Of a stretch of 64,000 bases of DNA, positions 24,914-33,286 are shown piece by piece. A program made the translations under genes and the position numbers. Source of the stretch: Streptomyces griseicoloratus (GTDB lineage: Bacteria > Actinomycetota > Actinomycetes > Streptomycetales > Streptomycetaceae); assembly GCF_014534645.1 (NCBI RefSeq), contig NZ_JACVQF010000199.1, positions 1-64,000 of the forward strand, given 5' to 3'. The first letter of the stretch is position 1. Each line of letters opens with the position of its first letter. A model generated the notes under the pieces. That model had not been told where the DNA came from. It did no database searches and worked only from the letters and a program-made list of their open reading frames with translations.

Positions 24914-25462
24914 GTGCACGGACCGGCGTCGTACGGCTGGCTGCTGGTCGCGCTGTGCGCGGCGACCGGCGCCTACTGCCTGCTGCGGATGCGCAGCAGC
25001 GTCGAGGAGCAGCGCCGTGCCGCGGGCGGCGAGGCCCTCATGGGGTTCGGGATGGCGGCCATGGCCGTGCCCGCCGCGGTGTTCAGCCCGCCCTCCTGGG
25101 CCTGGACCGCCTACGCGCTGGTGTTCGGCGCCGCCGGGCTGCGCTCCCTGTGGGCGGCGCGCGCCGACCGGCACCACCTGCACCATCTCGTCGGTGCCGC
25201 GGCCATGGTCTACATGGCCGCGGTGATGGCCGGAGCCCCGGCCCACGGGCACGGGCACGGGGGCTCCGGGGTCCCCCTGCTGACCGGGACCCTGCTGCTG
25301 TACTTCACCGCGTACGTACTGCTGACCGGCATACGTCTGGTTCCCGTCGCCGCCGTGGCCGGCGGCGGGCCCGGCGCCGGCTGGGGCGACCGGCCCGAGC
25401 TGGCGCGGGCATGCCGCCTCTCGATGGGCATCGCGATGCTGGCCATGCTGCTGACCATGTGA
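24914..25462 (+). CDS. DUF5134 family membrane protein
   Basis: About 182 aa. I choose the GTG at 24914 because GGGGAGG ends five bases before it; an earlier in-frame start at 24857 lacks this. At least five hydrophobic helices are visible (YGWLLVALCAATGAYCLLR; GFGMAAMAVPAAVF; YALVFGAAGLRSLW; LVGAAAMVYMAAVMAG; LLTGTLLLYFTAYVLL). A His-rich loop (HGHGHGG) follows the fourth helix and could bind a metal. Function unknown; it precedes an M56 peptidase gene on the same strand. Confidence 0.82.
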   Translation: MHGPASYGWLLVALCAATGAYCLLRMRSSVEEQRRAAGGEALMGFGMAAMAVPAAVFSPPSWAWTAYALVFGAAGLRSLWAARADRHHLHHLVGAAAMVYMAAVMAGAPAHGHGHGGSGVPLLTGTLLLYFTAYVLLTGIRLVPVAAVAGGGPGAGWGDRPELARACRLSMGIAMLAMLLTM

Positions 25463-25565
25463 CGGCGAGGCGGCGCGTTGCCGCCATCTGACGCGAGGCG
25501 CCGCGTTGCTCCCCATGTGGCGCGAGGCGCCTCGTGACGATGTGAGCCGTGGCGCCCGCGGCGCC
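25457..25565. repeat. Degenerate 29-bp tandem repeat at a gene end
   Basis: Units begin at 25457 (ATGTGACGGCGAGGC), 25486 (ATCTGACGCGAGGC), 25515 (ATGTGGCGCGAGGC, shortened to 25 bp) and 25540 (ATGTGAGCCGTGGC, weakest). The first unit includes the last Met codon and stop of the DUF5134 gene. The copies sit between that gene and the M56 peptidase gene. Confidence 0.65.
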
Positions 25566-25647
25566 GTACGTCCCCGCAACCGTTGCCTGCGTCACTTTGC
25601 CGCGACGGGCGGTGTCCCGGGAGGTGCGGCGCTCCTAGGCTGCTCTC

Positions 25648-26583
25648 ATGATCCTCCCCGCGGCACTGCTGCTGCTCGGCGCCCTGACCGCCGTCCTCGC
25701 CCCCCGGCTGCTCGCCCGGGCCGACTGGCCGGACCGGGAACCGGTGGTCGCGCTGTGGGTCTGGCAGTGCGTGGTGGCGGCCGTGCTGGTGTGCTGCGCG
25801 CTGTCGATGACACTCAGCGCGGCGGCCGCCTGGTCGGCGGTGGGCGGTCACGTCTTCGCGACGGCCCCGAGCGCGGTGGTGGAGGCGTACGCGCTCGGCA
25901 CGGCCGGCCACTGGGCGGCGACGACGGCGGTCGCGCTGGCCTGCGGCGGACTGTGGAGCGCGGCGATGCTGGTGCGCGAGGTCGTCAGGAGCCGGGCCCG
26001 GCGCCGGCTGCGCAGGGCCGAACTGCTCGACCGGGCCCCGCTGCTGCCGGGCGAGGAACGGGGGGCGGGGCGGCTGGTCGTACTGGAGGGCGAGCGGCCC
26101 GACGCCTGGTGGCTGCCCGGCGCTCCCCCGCAACTGGTCGTCACCACCGCCGCGCTGCGCCGCCTGAAGGGCCGGCAGCTGGACGCGGTCCTCGCCCACG
26201 AGCAGGGGCACGCGCAGGCACGGCACGACTGGCTGCTGCACTGCTCGTCGGCGCTGGCGGACGGCTTCCCGCAGGTGCCGGTGTTCGCCGCGTTCCGCGA
26301 CGAGATGCACCGCCTGGTCGAACTCGCCGCCGACGACACCGCCTCGCGCCGCTTCGGACGGCTCACGACGGCCCTGGCCCTGGTGGGACTCAACGAGGAC
26401 CGGGGCGTGTTCGGCCCCTGCCCGGCGGCCCGGGCCCACGTCCCGCAGCGGGTGCACCGGCTGCTGACGCCCCCGAACCGGCTGACGGCCGCCCGCCGCC
26501 TCCGGCTGACGGCGGCGGCTTCCCTGGTGCCGGTGGTGCCGGTGCTGGTGGCGTTCGTACCGGGGCTCCGGGCGCTGGGATGA
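25648..26583 (+). CDS. M56 family (BlaR1-like) membrane metallopeptidase
   Basis: 311 aa. Hydrophobic N-terminal helix (ILPAALLLLGALTAVLAPRL), further helices around residues 30-60 and 85-115, then the gluzincin motif LAHEQGHAQARHDW (HEXXH, about residues 189-193) with a downstream LVELAADDTAS giving the third zinc ligand. A C-terminal helix ends the protein. BlaR1-type relatives sense cell-wall damage and usually sit beside a BlaI repressor gene; none is present here, so its target is unknown. Confidence 0.9.
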   Translation: MILPAALLLLGALTAVLAPRLLARADWPDREPVVALWVWQCVVAAVLVCCALSMTLSAAAAWSAVGGHVFATAPSAVVEAYALGTAGHWAATTAVALACGGLWSAAMLVREVVRSRARRRLRRAELLDRAPLLPGEERGAGRLVVLEGERPDAWWLPGAPPQLVVTTAALRRLKGRQLDAVLAHEQGHAQARHDWLLHCSSALADGFPQVPVFAAFRDEMHRLVELAADDTASRRFGRLTTALALVGLNEDRGVFGPCPAARAHVPQRVHRLLTPPNRLTAARRLRLTAAASLVPVVPVLVAFVPGLRALG

Positions 26584-26649
26584 CCCTCCGGGCCGGCCCG
26601 CCTCCGCGGAGACTGGCCCCGAGCCCCCCGGGTCGGTGAGGATCACAGC

Positions 26650-27393
26650 ATGCAGACGCCGCCCGTCGACTCCCCGCCCCGTCCGCCGCAGCCCCGCACC
26701 GCCCTCCACGTGACCTGGGTCCTCACCCTGTGCTCCGCGCTGCTGCTCGTCCTGGTCGCCGCCGAGTGGCGCCCGCTGATCGGCCTGGACGAGGACGTCT
26801 CGTCCACCACGCACCGCTGGGCGGTCGACGAACCGGGCATCACGCACGCGATGCGGATCCTGACCGACTGGGTGTGGGACACCTGGACGATGCGCCTGCT
26901 GTGCGCGGTGGCCGTGGTGTGGCTGTGGTGGCGAAAGGGCGACCGGTGGACGGCCGTCTGGCTGGCGGCTGCCTGCGTCCTGGGCAGTCTGCTGCAGCAG
27001 GGCCTGAAGGCGGCGGTGGGCCGCGCCCGCCCGGTCTGGCCCGACCCCGTGGACTCCGCGCACTACGCGGCCTTCCCGTCGGGCCACTCCATGACCGCCG
27101 CGTTCGTCTGCGGCCTGCTGCTGTGGCTGCTCCACCATTACGGCGCCACCCGCGGCCCGCGCCGCACGGCTCTGGCGGCGGCGCTGGTCTCGGTGGCCGG
27201 CGTGGGCGTCACCCGGGTGTGGCTGGGCGTCCACTGGACGACGGACGTCGTCGGCGGCTGGCTCCTGGGCGCCCTGGTGGTGTCCCTGGCGGTACTGGCC
27301 CACCGACGCCTGCGTCCACGACCTGCGGGGACGCTCGACCCGGGCGGCGGGGCGGACACGTCGCGCTCTCCGGGCGCCCGCGAGAGTCGGTAG
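26650..27393 (+). CDS. PAP2 superfamily phosphatase, membrane-bound
   Basis: 247 aa. The three acid-phosphatase motifs are present: KAAVGRARP (about 120-128), PSGHSM (about 143-148) and GVTRVWLGVHWTTDVVGGWL (about 184-203, with catalytic His). Six or so hydrophobic helices surround them. The protein should remove phosphate from lipid phosphates (phosphatidate, undecaprenyl-PP or PGP) with the active site outside the membrane. It follows the M56 gene by 66 bp on the same strand, so the two may share a transcript. Confidence 0.93.
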   Translation: MQTPPVDSPPRPPQPRTALHVTWVLTLCSALLLVLVAAEWRPLIGLDEDVSSTTHRWAVDEPGITHAMRILTDWVWDTWTMRLLCAVAVVWLWWRKGDRWTAVWLAAACVLGSLLQQGLKAAVGRARPVWPDPVDSAHYAAFPSGHSMTAAFVCGLLLWLLHHYGATRGPRRTALAAALVSVAGVGVTRVWLGVHWTTDVVGGWLLGALVVSLAVLAHRRLRPRPAGTLDPGGGADTSRSPGARESR

Positions 27394-27507
27394 CCCGAAG
27401 CAACCACCAGGGCGTCCCGTCCGCCCCGGACGATCCCCCGTGTCGCCCGAGGCAGACGGTATGCGGACCCGGCCCCGCGGGGTCTGTCCGCATGCCCTGA
27501 GTATAGT

Positions 27508-27520
27508 TGGCTGTCAGCCA
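27508..27520. promoter_or_regulatory. TetR operator TGGCTGTCAGCCA over a -10 region
   Basis: A perfect 13-bp palindrome, immediately preceded by a -10-like TATAGT (27502-27507) and 21 bp upstream of the TetR start at 27541. Placement at the transcription start fits autorepression. Confidence 0.75.
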
Positions 27521-27540
27521 GTCAACGCAGGAGTTACAGC

Positions 27541-28254
27541 ATGTCCCCGCGCAGCGCCTCGGTCAATGAAGAGTTGCGAAGGCGCTCGAAGGAGCGGCTG
27601 CTGCAGGCCGCGGTGGAGCTGGTGGGCGAGCACGGTTACGACGCGACGACGCTCGGCGACATAGCCGACCGGGCCGGTTCGGCCCGCGGGCTGGTGTCGT
27701 ACTACTTCCCCGGCAAGCGCCAGCTGGTGCAGTCCGCCGTGCACCGGCTGATGCACCGGACGCTGGAGGAGGCCCTGGAGCGCGAGCCGCGCACCGCCGA
27801 CGGGGCGGAGCGGATGGCGCGGGCCATCGACGCGATCCTCGGCCTGGCCAGGGACCGGCCGGTGCTCATGCGCCAGCACATGGCGGGCCTGCTGCAGGCG
27901 GAGGGCTTCGTGCCGTGCCCGGAGCAGCGGCGCCTGGCCGAGCTGCTGCGGGACACCGTGGCGCGGCACGGCTCGCGGGACGTCGACGGCGACTACCCGA
28001 TGCTGCGCGCGCTGCTGATGGGCGCCGTCTACGCCGCGCTGGTGCCCGGGGTGCCGATGCCCGTGCCGGTGCTGCGCGCGGAGTTGTTCAAGCGCTACCG
28101 GCTGGACTGGGATCTCGGGGTCCCGCCGGACGCCGAAGCGCCCGGCGGGAGGTGCGACACGGATCTGTCGCGGTTCTTCGCGACCGGCGTACCGGACCGG
28201 CCGGAACGGCCGCAGGAGCCGGACCGGCCGGAGCAGCCGGGTCAGTCGAAGTAG
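27541..28254 (+). CDS. TetR family transcriptional regulator
   Basis: 237 aa. HTH in about residues 15-62: LLQAAVELVGEHGYDATTLG then DIADRAGSARGLVSYYFPGK, with the recognition helix. The sensor half (LMHRTLEEALEREPRTADGA onward) is generic. The C-terminus is a Pro/Glu/Arg-rich tail (PERPQEPDRPEQPGQSK), probably disordered. The palindrome TGGCTGTCAGCCA overlaps the promoter, so autorepression is likely. Target genes may include the PAP2/M56 set upstream, but that is only proximity. Overlaps the LVIVD gene end by 13 bp. Confidence 0.92.
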   Translation: MSPRSASVNEELRRRSKERLLQAAVELVGEHGYDATTLGDIADRAGSARGLVSYYFPGKRQLVQSAVHRLMHRTLEEALEREPRTADGAERMARAIDAILGLARDRPVLMRQHMAGLLQAEGFVPCPEQRRLAELLRDTVARHGSRDVDGDYPMLRALLMGAVYAALVPGVPMPVPVLRAELFKRYRLDWDLGVPPDAEAPGGRCDTDLSRFFATGVPDRPERPQEPDRPEQPGQSK

Positions 28255-29744
28255 TCCGGCTGCGTCTGCACGTTGAGCTCGCGCAGGTGGACCCGCTGGG
28301 CCGGGTCCGTGCGCCGGTCGTCGAGCTTCAGGACGTCGAAGCCCTTGGCGATGTCGTTCGAGTAGATGTAGCCGTTGTAGTAGTACGCGGACCAGGAACC
28401 GCCGGTGACGATCCGGTCGGTGGTCACCGGACCCCGCTCGAAGTAGGCGATCTCCTTCGGGCGGGAGGAGTCCGTGAAGTCCCAGACGGAGACGCCGCCC
28501 TGGTACCAGGCCTGGACCATGAGGTCCTTGCCCTTGACCGGGATCAGCGAGCCGTTGTGGGCGACACAGTTCTCGGTGTCCGCCTGGTGGCGGGGGATCT
28601 TGAAGTAGCTGCGGAAGACGAGCTTGCGCTTGTCGCCCTTGCCGACGATGTCGTAGATGCCGTCCGCGCCGCGGTTCGGGCCGATCTCCGCGTTGCAGGT
28701 GGCCGCGCCGCCGCCGCCCAGCTCGTCGGTGAAGACGACCTTGTTCGCCTTCTGGTTGAAGGTCGCCGAGTGCCAGAAGGCGAAGTTGACGTTGTCCTGG
28801 ACGCGGTCGATCACCTTCGGGCGCTCGGGGTCCTCGATGGAGAACAGGATGCCGTCACCCATGCAGGCGCCGGCCGCCAGGTCCTCGGAGGGCAGGACGG
28901 TGATGTCGTGGCAGCCGGTGGTCTTGGACACGCCCGGGTTGGTGGGCGCACCCGGGTTGCCGCCGCCGTCGGGGCCCTCGCCGGGGAACAGCACCGGGAA
29001 GCCCACGAGCGCCGCCTTCTCGGGGGCGTTGCGCGGCACCTTGATGACCGAGATGCCGTCGTGCGGCGGCTGGCAGTCCGGGTAGGCGGCGTTCGGCGAG
29101 TACGAGGAGACGTAGACGTAGACGTTCTTGCGCTCGGGCACCAGCGTGTGGGTGTGCGAGCCGCAGGCGGTCTCGACGGCGGCGACGTACTTCGGGTTCC
29201 GCTTGTCGCTGATGTCGAAGACCTTCATGCCCTCCCACGAGGACTTCTCGGTCGCGGGCTGCGTGGTGCTGTTGCAACTGCTGTCGCTGCGCGAGGAGTC
29301 GGTGGACAGGAACAGCAGGTCGCCCGAGACGGAGATGTCGTTCTGCGAGCCGGGGCACAGCACCTGGGAGACCGTCTTCGGCGCCTTCGGGTTGCTGATG
29401 TCGAAGATGCGGAAGCCGTCGTAGTTGCCGGCGAAGGCGTACTTCCCCTGGAAGGCCAGGTCCGAGTTCGTGCCCGGCAGGGTGTCCTTGGGGATGTTGA
29501 CGAGGTGTTCGATGTTGGCCGAGTGGACGATCTCGTCCTGGCCGGGTATCTCACCGCCGGCTATGGCGTCGCGCACCTCCGCGCGGGCGCTGCCCGACAC
29601 CTCCTTCGACGCGGCCGGCCCGTCGCCGGGGTCGGGCGTCGCCGCGGCCGGGGCGGCGGTGAGCAGCGCGGACAGGAGTCCGGCGGCGGCTGCCGCAACT
29701 CCCAGGCGTCTGCGCCGTGTTCTGGGGCCGTTCAACAGGATCAC
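28242..29744 (-). CDS. Exported LVIVD-repeat (beta-propeller) protein
   Basis: 500 aa. A twin-arginine-like signal peptide (TRRRRLGVAAAAAGLLSALL then TAAPAAA, cleavage near residue 36). The mature protein contains several repeats of the type GNYDGFRIFDISNPKAPKTV, MKVFDISDKRNPKYVAAVE and VSVWDFTDSSRPKEIAYFE, the LVIVD/choice-of-anchor propeller pattern. Cysteines suggest disulfides outside the cell. Starts at the GTG at 29744 with GGGAGGAA upstream. Binding partner or enzyme activity unknown; divergent from the DUF305 lipoprotein gene. Confidence 0.87.
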   Translation of the reverse strand: MILLNGPRTRRRRLGVAAAAAGLLSALLTAAPAAATPDPGDGPAASKEVSGSARAEVRDAIAGGEIPGQDEIVHSANIEHLVNIPKDTLPGTNSDLAFQGKYAFAGNYDGFRIFDISNPKAPKTVSQVLCPGSQNDISVSGDLLFLSTDSSRSDSSCNSTTQPATEKSSWEGMKVFDISDKRNPKYVAAVETACGSHTHTLVPERKNVYVYVSSYSPNAAYPDCQPPHDGISVIKVPRNAPEKAALVGFPVLFPGEGPDGGGNPGAPTNPGVSKTTGCHDITVLPSEDLAAGACMGDGILFSIEDPERPKVIDRVQDNVNFAFWHSATFNQKANKVVFTDELGGGGAATCNAEIGPNRGADGIYDIVGKGDKRKLVFRSYFKIPRHQADTENCVAHNGSLIPVKGKDLMVQAWYQGGVSVWDFTDSSRPKEIAYFERGPVTTDRIVTGGSWSAYYYNGYIYSNDIAKGFDVLKLDDRRTDPAQRVHLRELNVQTQPDYFD

Positions 29745-29953
29745 TGTCTTCCTCCCTGGTTCCGTTCACGGGGGAACGGTTCATGCACCCCCGCAGTATC
29801 GTCTTCGCCATGCACATACCAACAGGGGCTAACAGAAACGCAATGAACTTTTTTGATCAGTGACGCGCGTAAGCGTGCTAGGACGTTCATGACACTCACG
29901 AGGTGTCCCCCGCCCCTCCCCGGAGGGGGCACCCCCAGCCACAGGAGGTCGTT

Positions 29954-30607
29954 GTGCCCTTCCGTCCCGTGCCCCGCGCGTCGCTCGTCGCGGCCTCGCT
30001 GACCGCTCTGGCCGTGCTCGGACTGGGGGCCTGCGACTCAGGCGCGGAACCGAAGACGGCCGCGGCGACCGGGCCGTCGGTCATCGCCCCGGGCAGGCCG
30101 GGCGAGGCGAACCGGACGCTGTCCGCCGAGGAGGCCCAGGCACAGCGCGCCGACGACGACTCCCCCAACTCCGCGGACGTCGCCTACGCGCGGATGATGA
30201 TCCAGCACCACGCCCAGGCCCTGGAGATGACCGAACTCGTGCCGGAGCAGGGCGAGTCGGGGAAGGTCAAGGCGCTCGCCGAGCGGATATCCGCGGCCCA
30301 GGGGCCGGAGATCACGGCCATGAAGGGCTGGCTGAAGACGCACGGCGAGAAGGAGACGGGCGGCGGGCACGACCACTCCGCGATGCCCGGGATGGCGACC
30401 GAGGCCCAGCTGAAGAAGCTGCGCGCGGCGCAGGGAGAGGCCTTCGACCGGCTCTTCCTCACCCTGATGATCACCCACCACGAAGGCGCGATCACGATGG
30501 CCACGGACGTGAAGGCACAGGGCAACAACGTGCAGATCGAGGAGATGGCCGACGACGTGGTCGCGCAGCAGACGAGCGAGATCACCCGGATGCGGCAGAT
30601 GCTCTGA
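29954..30607 (+). CDS. DUF305 family lipoprotein, possibly metal-binding
   Basis: About 217 aa. The GTG at 29954 follows AGGAGG by five bases. Lipoprotein signal: SLVAASLTALAVLGLGAC, with the lipobox cysteine in GLGAC. Two DUF305 (ferritin-like four-helix) motifs follow: MMIQHHAQALEMTELV (about residues 77-92) and LMITHHEGAITMATDV (about residues 173-188), rich in His and Met as in copper-linked DUF305 proteins. An HDHS cluster lies between them. Anchored outside the membrane; a role in copper handling is plausible but not shown. Confidence 0.9.
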   Translation: MPFRPVPRASLVAASLTALAVLGLGACDSGAEPKTAAATGPSVIAPGRPGEANRTLSAEEAQAQRADDDSPNSADVAYARMMIQHHAQALEMTELVPEQGESGKVKALAERISAAQGPEITAMKGWLKTHGEKETGGGHDHSAMPGMATEAQLKKLRAAQGEAFDRLFLTLMITHHEGAITMATDVKAQGNNVQIEEMADDVVAQQTSEITRMRQML

Positions 30608-30638
30608 CGGACCGTCCGCAACCGCGGCCGGGCAGCCC

Positions 30639-31178
30639 TCAGCCGTCCCCGGCCGTGCCGCGCCGCGCGCGACGCGGGGTCAGGAACCCCTCGTCGCGCG
30701 CCTGGCCGATCAGCCTGAGCGCCTTGCGGCGGCTGTGCCCGGTCGCGCGCATCACCGCGAGGACGGCGTCGGCGCCCGCCTCCTGCGCGGCGCGGTACTC
30801 CTGAGCGACGAGCCGGCACCCCTCCCTGCCGCGCGGCCACTCCGGGCGGGCCCTCCGTGCCGGAGCCGGCGGGCCGCCGGCGGCCGCGGTCACGCACGCC
30901 TCGAAGAGCGGGTCCTCCAGCCAGTCGGCGAGCACCGCCAGGTCGTCGAGGGAGAGCGCGGGCTCGGCCCGTACGTCCTCGATCCGGACGCCCTCGCCGC
31001 AGAGCACGGCGAGCGCGTCGACCCGCGCACCGTCCGCGAACGTCAGCCGGACGTCGAACCACGAGGTGGTGCCGCCGTCCTGCCGCACGGCCCACGTCTG
31101 CCGCACCGACACGTCGCCGTCGTCCGGGCAGCGATCGGAAAGCTGAAGAGAACGATGTACGAAGGATGCTTCGAGCAC
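30639..31178 (-). CDS. DUF6214-like protein, unknown function
   Basis: 179 aa from a GTG at 31178; no clear ribosome site, so the start is uncertain. The first 80 residues form beta strands (TSWFDVRLTFADGARVDALA), followed by LSLDDLAVLADWLEDPLFEA and a basic helical C-terminus (GHSRRKALRLIGQARDEGFL) that resembles an HTH-like segment. I recognise the overall pattern only as a Streptomyces conserved family. Convergent with the DUF305 gene; divergent from the ferredoxin reductase gene. Confidence 0.75.
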   Translation of the reverse strand: MLEASFVHRSLQLSDRCPDDGDVSVRQTWAVRQDGGTTSWFDVRLTFADGARVDALAVLCGEGVRIEDVRAEPALSLDDLAVLADWLEDPLFEACVTAAAGGPPAPARRARPEWPRGREGCRLVAQEYRAAQEAGADAVLAVMRATGHSRRKALRLIGQARDEGFLTPRRARRGTAGDG

Positions 31179-31334
31179 ACACGCAACGTAACCGCATGAT
31201 CACACTCCATACGAACGAACACGCCTCCCCCGCCGGGCGCGGCACCCTGTCAGCGGAGCGGAAGCGGTGCCATGCTGGAGACCATCAGCGATCTCCTCCG
31301 ATCCCCCGTGGATCCCCGGAGAAGGAGTTCCGCC

Positions 31335-32714
31335 GTGCTGCGTGTCGCCGTCGTCGGCTCGGGTCCCAGCGGGTGCTACACCGCCCAGAGCCTCGTCCAG
31401 CTCAGCCCCGGGGTGCACGTCGACGTCCTGGACCGGCTGCCGTGCCCCTACGGGCTGGTGCGGTACGGCGTGGCGCCGGACCACGAGAAGATCAAGTCGC
31501 TGCAGAGCACCCTGCGCACAGTCCTGGAGCACGAGCGGGTGCGTTTCCTCGGCGGTGTGCCGGTCGGCCCCGGGGGCGTGCCGACCGCGCGGCTGCGGGA
31601 GCTGTACGACGCCGTGGTCTACTGCGTCGGCGCCGCCACCGACCGGCGGCTGGGGATCCCGGGCGAGGACCTGCCCGGCAGCTGGTCGGCGACCGAGTTC
31701 GTGTCCTGGTACAGCGCTCATCCGGACGCCGCCGACGACGGGTTCCTGAGCGGGGCGCGGTCGGCGGTGGTGGTCGGCGTGGGTAACGTCGCCGTCGACG
31801 TCACGCGGATGCTGGTGCGTGGCGCGGCGGAGCTGAGGGGCACCGACATGCCGCAGGCCGCGCTCGACGCGCTCGCCGCCGGCCGGGTGACCGACGTCCA
31901 CATGGTGGGCCGGCGGGGTCCCTCGCAGGCCCGCTTCACGACCAAGGAGCTGCGCGAACTGGGCTCCCTGCCGGACACCGCGGTCGTGGTGGACCCGGCG
32001 GAACTCGCGCTGGACCCGGCGTACCGGGACCCCTCCGGGCTGCCCGCTCCGCAGCGGCGCAACGTGGAGGTGCTGCGCGGCTGGGCCGAGGAGCCGCGGC
32101 GGGAGGCCGCGCGCCGGATCCGGCTGCGCTTCTTCCTGCGTCCGGTGGAACTGCTCGCCGACGGCGCACACGTGGGCGCCGTGCGCTTCGAGCGGACGGC
32201 GCCGGACGGACACGGCGGCGTGACGGGCACCGGCCGGCACGAGGAGATCGGGGCCGAGCTGGTGCTGCGCTCGGTGGGCTACCGGGGCGTGCCGCTGGAG
32301 GGTCTGCCGTTCGACGACGTGACCGGCACCGTGCCGCACCGGGCCGGGCGCGTCCTGCGCGACGGCGCCGTCGCCCCGGGCGAGTACGTGGCCGGCTGGA
32401 TCAAGCGGGGACCGACCGGCGTCATCGGCACCAACCGGCCGTGCGCGAAGGAGACGGTGGCGTCACTGCTGGCCGACGTCGCGGCCATGGAGCGCCGGGA
32501 GGCGTCCGCCGATCCCTTGGACGCCCTGCGGGCCGAGGGGGTCGAGCCGGTCGAGTGGGCGGGGTGGCGGGCCATCGAACGGGCCGAGGCGGAGCTGGGC
32601 GCCTCGCTGGGGCGGAGCGTGGTGAAGCTGCCCGACTGGGTCTCGCTGCTGGCGGCGGCGCGGACGGCGGACGGCGGAGCGGACACCGCCGCGGCGCGGA
32701 CGGCGGACGGCTGA
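31335..32714 (+). CDS. Ferredoxin/adrenodoxin-type NADP+ reductase (FprA family)
   Basis: About 459 aa. The GTG at 31335 has AAGGAG seven bases upstream; an ATG at 31272 in frame is less likely. FAD motif VAVVGSGPSGCYTAQSL at the very start, NADP motif VVVGVGNVAVDVTRML (about residues 135-155), and the family-specific GWIKRGPTGVIGTNRPCAKE near the end, as in adrenodoxin reductase/FprA. It moves electrons from NADPH to a ferredoxin, often for P450s; no ferredoxin gene is adjacent. The C-terminus repeats AARTADG twice, apparently a small in-frame duplication. Confidence 0.93.
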   Translation: MLRVAVVGSGPSGCYTAQSLVQLSPGVHVDVLDRLPCPYGLVRYGVAPDHEKIKSLQSTLRTVLEHERVRFLGGVPVGPGGVPTARLRELYDAVVYCVGAATDRRLGIPGEDLPGSWSATEFVSWYSAHPDAADDGFLSGARSAVVVGVGNVAVDVTRMLVRGAAELRGTDMPQAALDALAAGRVTDVHMVGRRGPSQARFTTKELRELGSLPDTAVVVDPAELALDPAYRDPSGLPAPQRRNVEVLRGWAEEPRREAARRIRLRFFLRPVELLADGAHVGAVRFERTAPDGHGGVTGTGRHEEIGAELVLRSVGYRGVPLEGLPFDDVTGTVPHRAGRVLRDGAVAPGEYVAGWIKRGPTGVIGTNRPCAKETVASLLADVAAMERREASADPLDALRAEGVEPVEWAGWRAIERAEAELGASLGRSVVKLPDWVSLLAAARTADGGADTAAARTADG

Positions 32715-32802
32715 GCGGACACGGCCGCGGCGGGGGCGGCCGTTCGCCGGGTGAGCGCGTCGGAACCCGGGCCGTCCGCGCCACCCCGGCCGCCGGTCGT
32801 GG

Positions 32803-33165
32803 TCAGCCGGTGCCGAGGCGGGCGGACTGGCGGTCGGCGGCGGCCAGGAGGGCGTCGAGGAGTCCCGGGAAGAGGTCGTCCAGGTCGTCCCTGCGCAGTC
32901 CGTTCATCTTGGCCGTACCCCGGTAGGTCTGCCGGATCACGCCGCTCTCGCGCAGCACCCGGAAGTGGTGCGTGGTCGTGGACTTGGTGACGGGCAGATC
33001 GAAGTACGAGCAGGAGAAGAGCTCGTCGCTGTCGGCCGCGAGATCCCGCACGATCCGCAGCCGCATCGGATCGGACAGCGCGTGCAGCACGCCCTCCAGC
33101 CGGATCTCCTCACGCGCCGGGTGCGGCAGGTCACGGCTGCTCGGGGCGGTGGCGGCGGGGGTCAC
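32803..33165 (-). CDS. ArsR-type winged-helix transcriptional regulator
   Basis: 120 aa. The winged helix runs EGVLHALSDPMRLRIVRDLA (about 24-43), then VTKSTTTHHFRVLRESGVIR (recognition helix) and the QTYRGTAKMNGLRRDDLDD wing. One Cys in ELFSCSYFD is present but not the metal-binding CxC of arsenic sensors, so it probably senses something other than a thiophilic metal. GTG start with GGAG upstream. Divergent from an Old Yellow Enzyme gene with repeated GTACGAG elements between them. Confidence 0.9.
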   Translation of the reverse strand: MTPAATAPSSRDLPHPAREEIRLEGVLHALSDPMRLRIVRDLAADSDELFSCSYFDLPVTKSTTTHHFRVLRESGVIRQTYRGTAKMNGLRRDDLDDLFPGLLDALLAAADRQSARLGTG

Positions 33166-33194
33166 GGTGGCTCCAGTTCATCCGGGAGACCTCC

Positions 33195-33252
33195 ATTGTA
33201 CGAGAGTCACCGTAGTTTGACACTCGCCGTACTACGATGCCTATCGTACGAG
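33195..33252. promoter_or_regulatory. Divergent ArsR/OYE promoter region with repeated GTACGAG
   Basis: ATTGTACGAG (33195-33204) and ATCGTACGAG (33243-33252) are 48 bp apart. A consensus -35 TTGACA (33217-33222) lies between them, with a TATCGT -10 candidate (33242-33247) for the OYE gene. The second copy overlaps that -10, fitting repression by the ArsR protein. Confidence 0.6.
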
Positions 33253-33286
33253 TCGTCCTCGGTCCGCGACGAACTGGAGCACCCCT

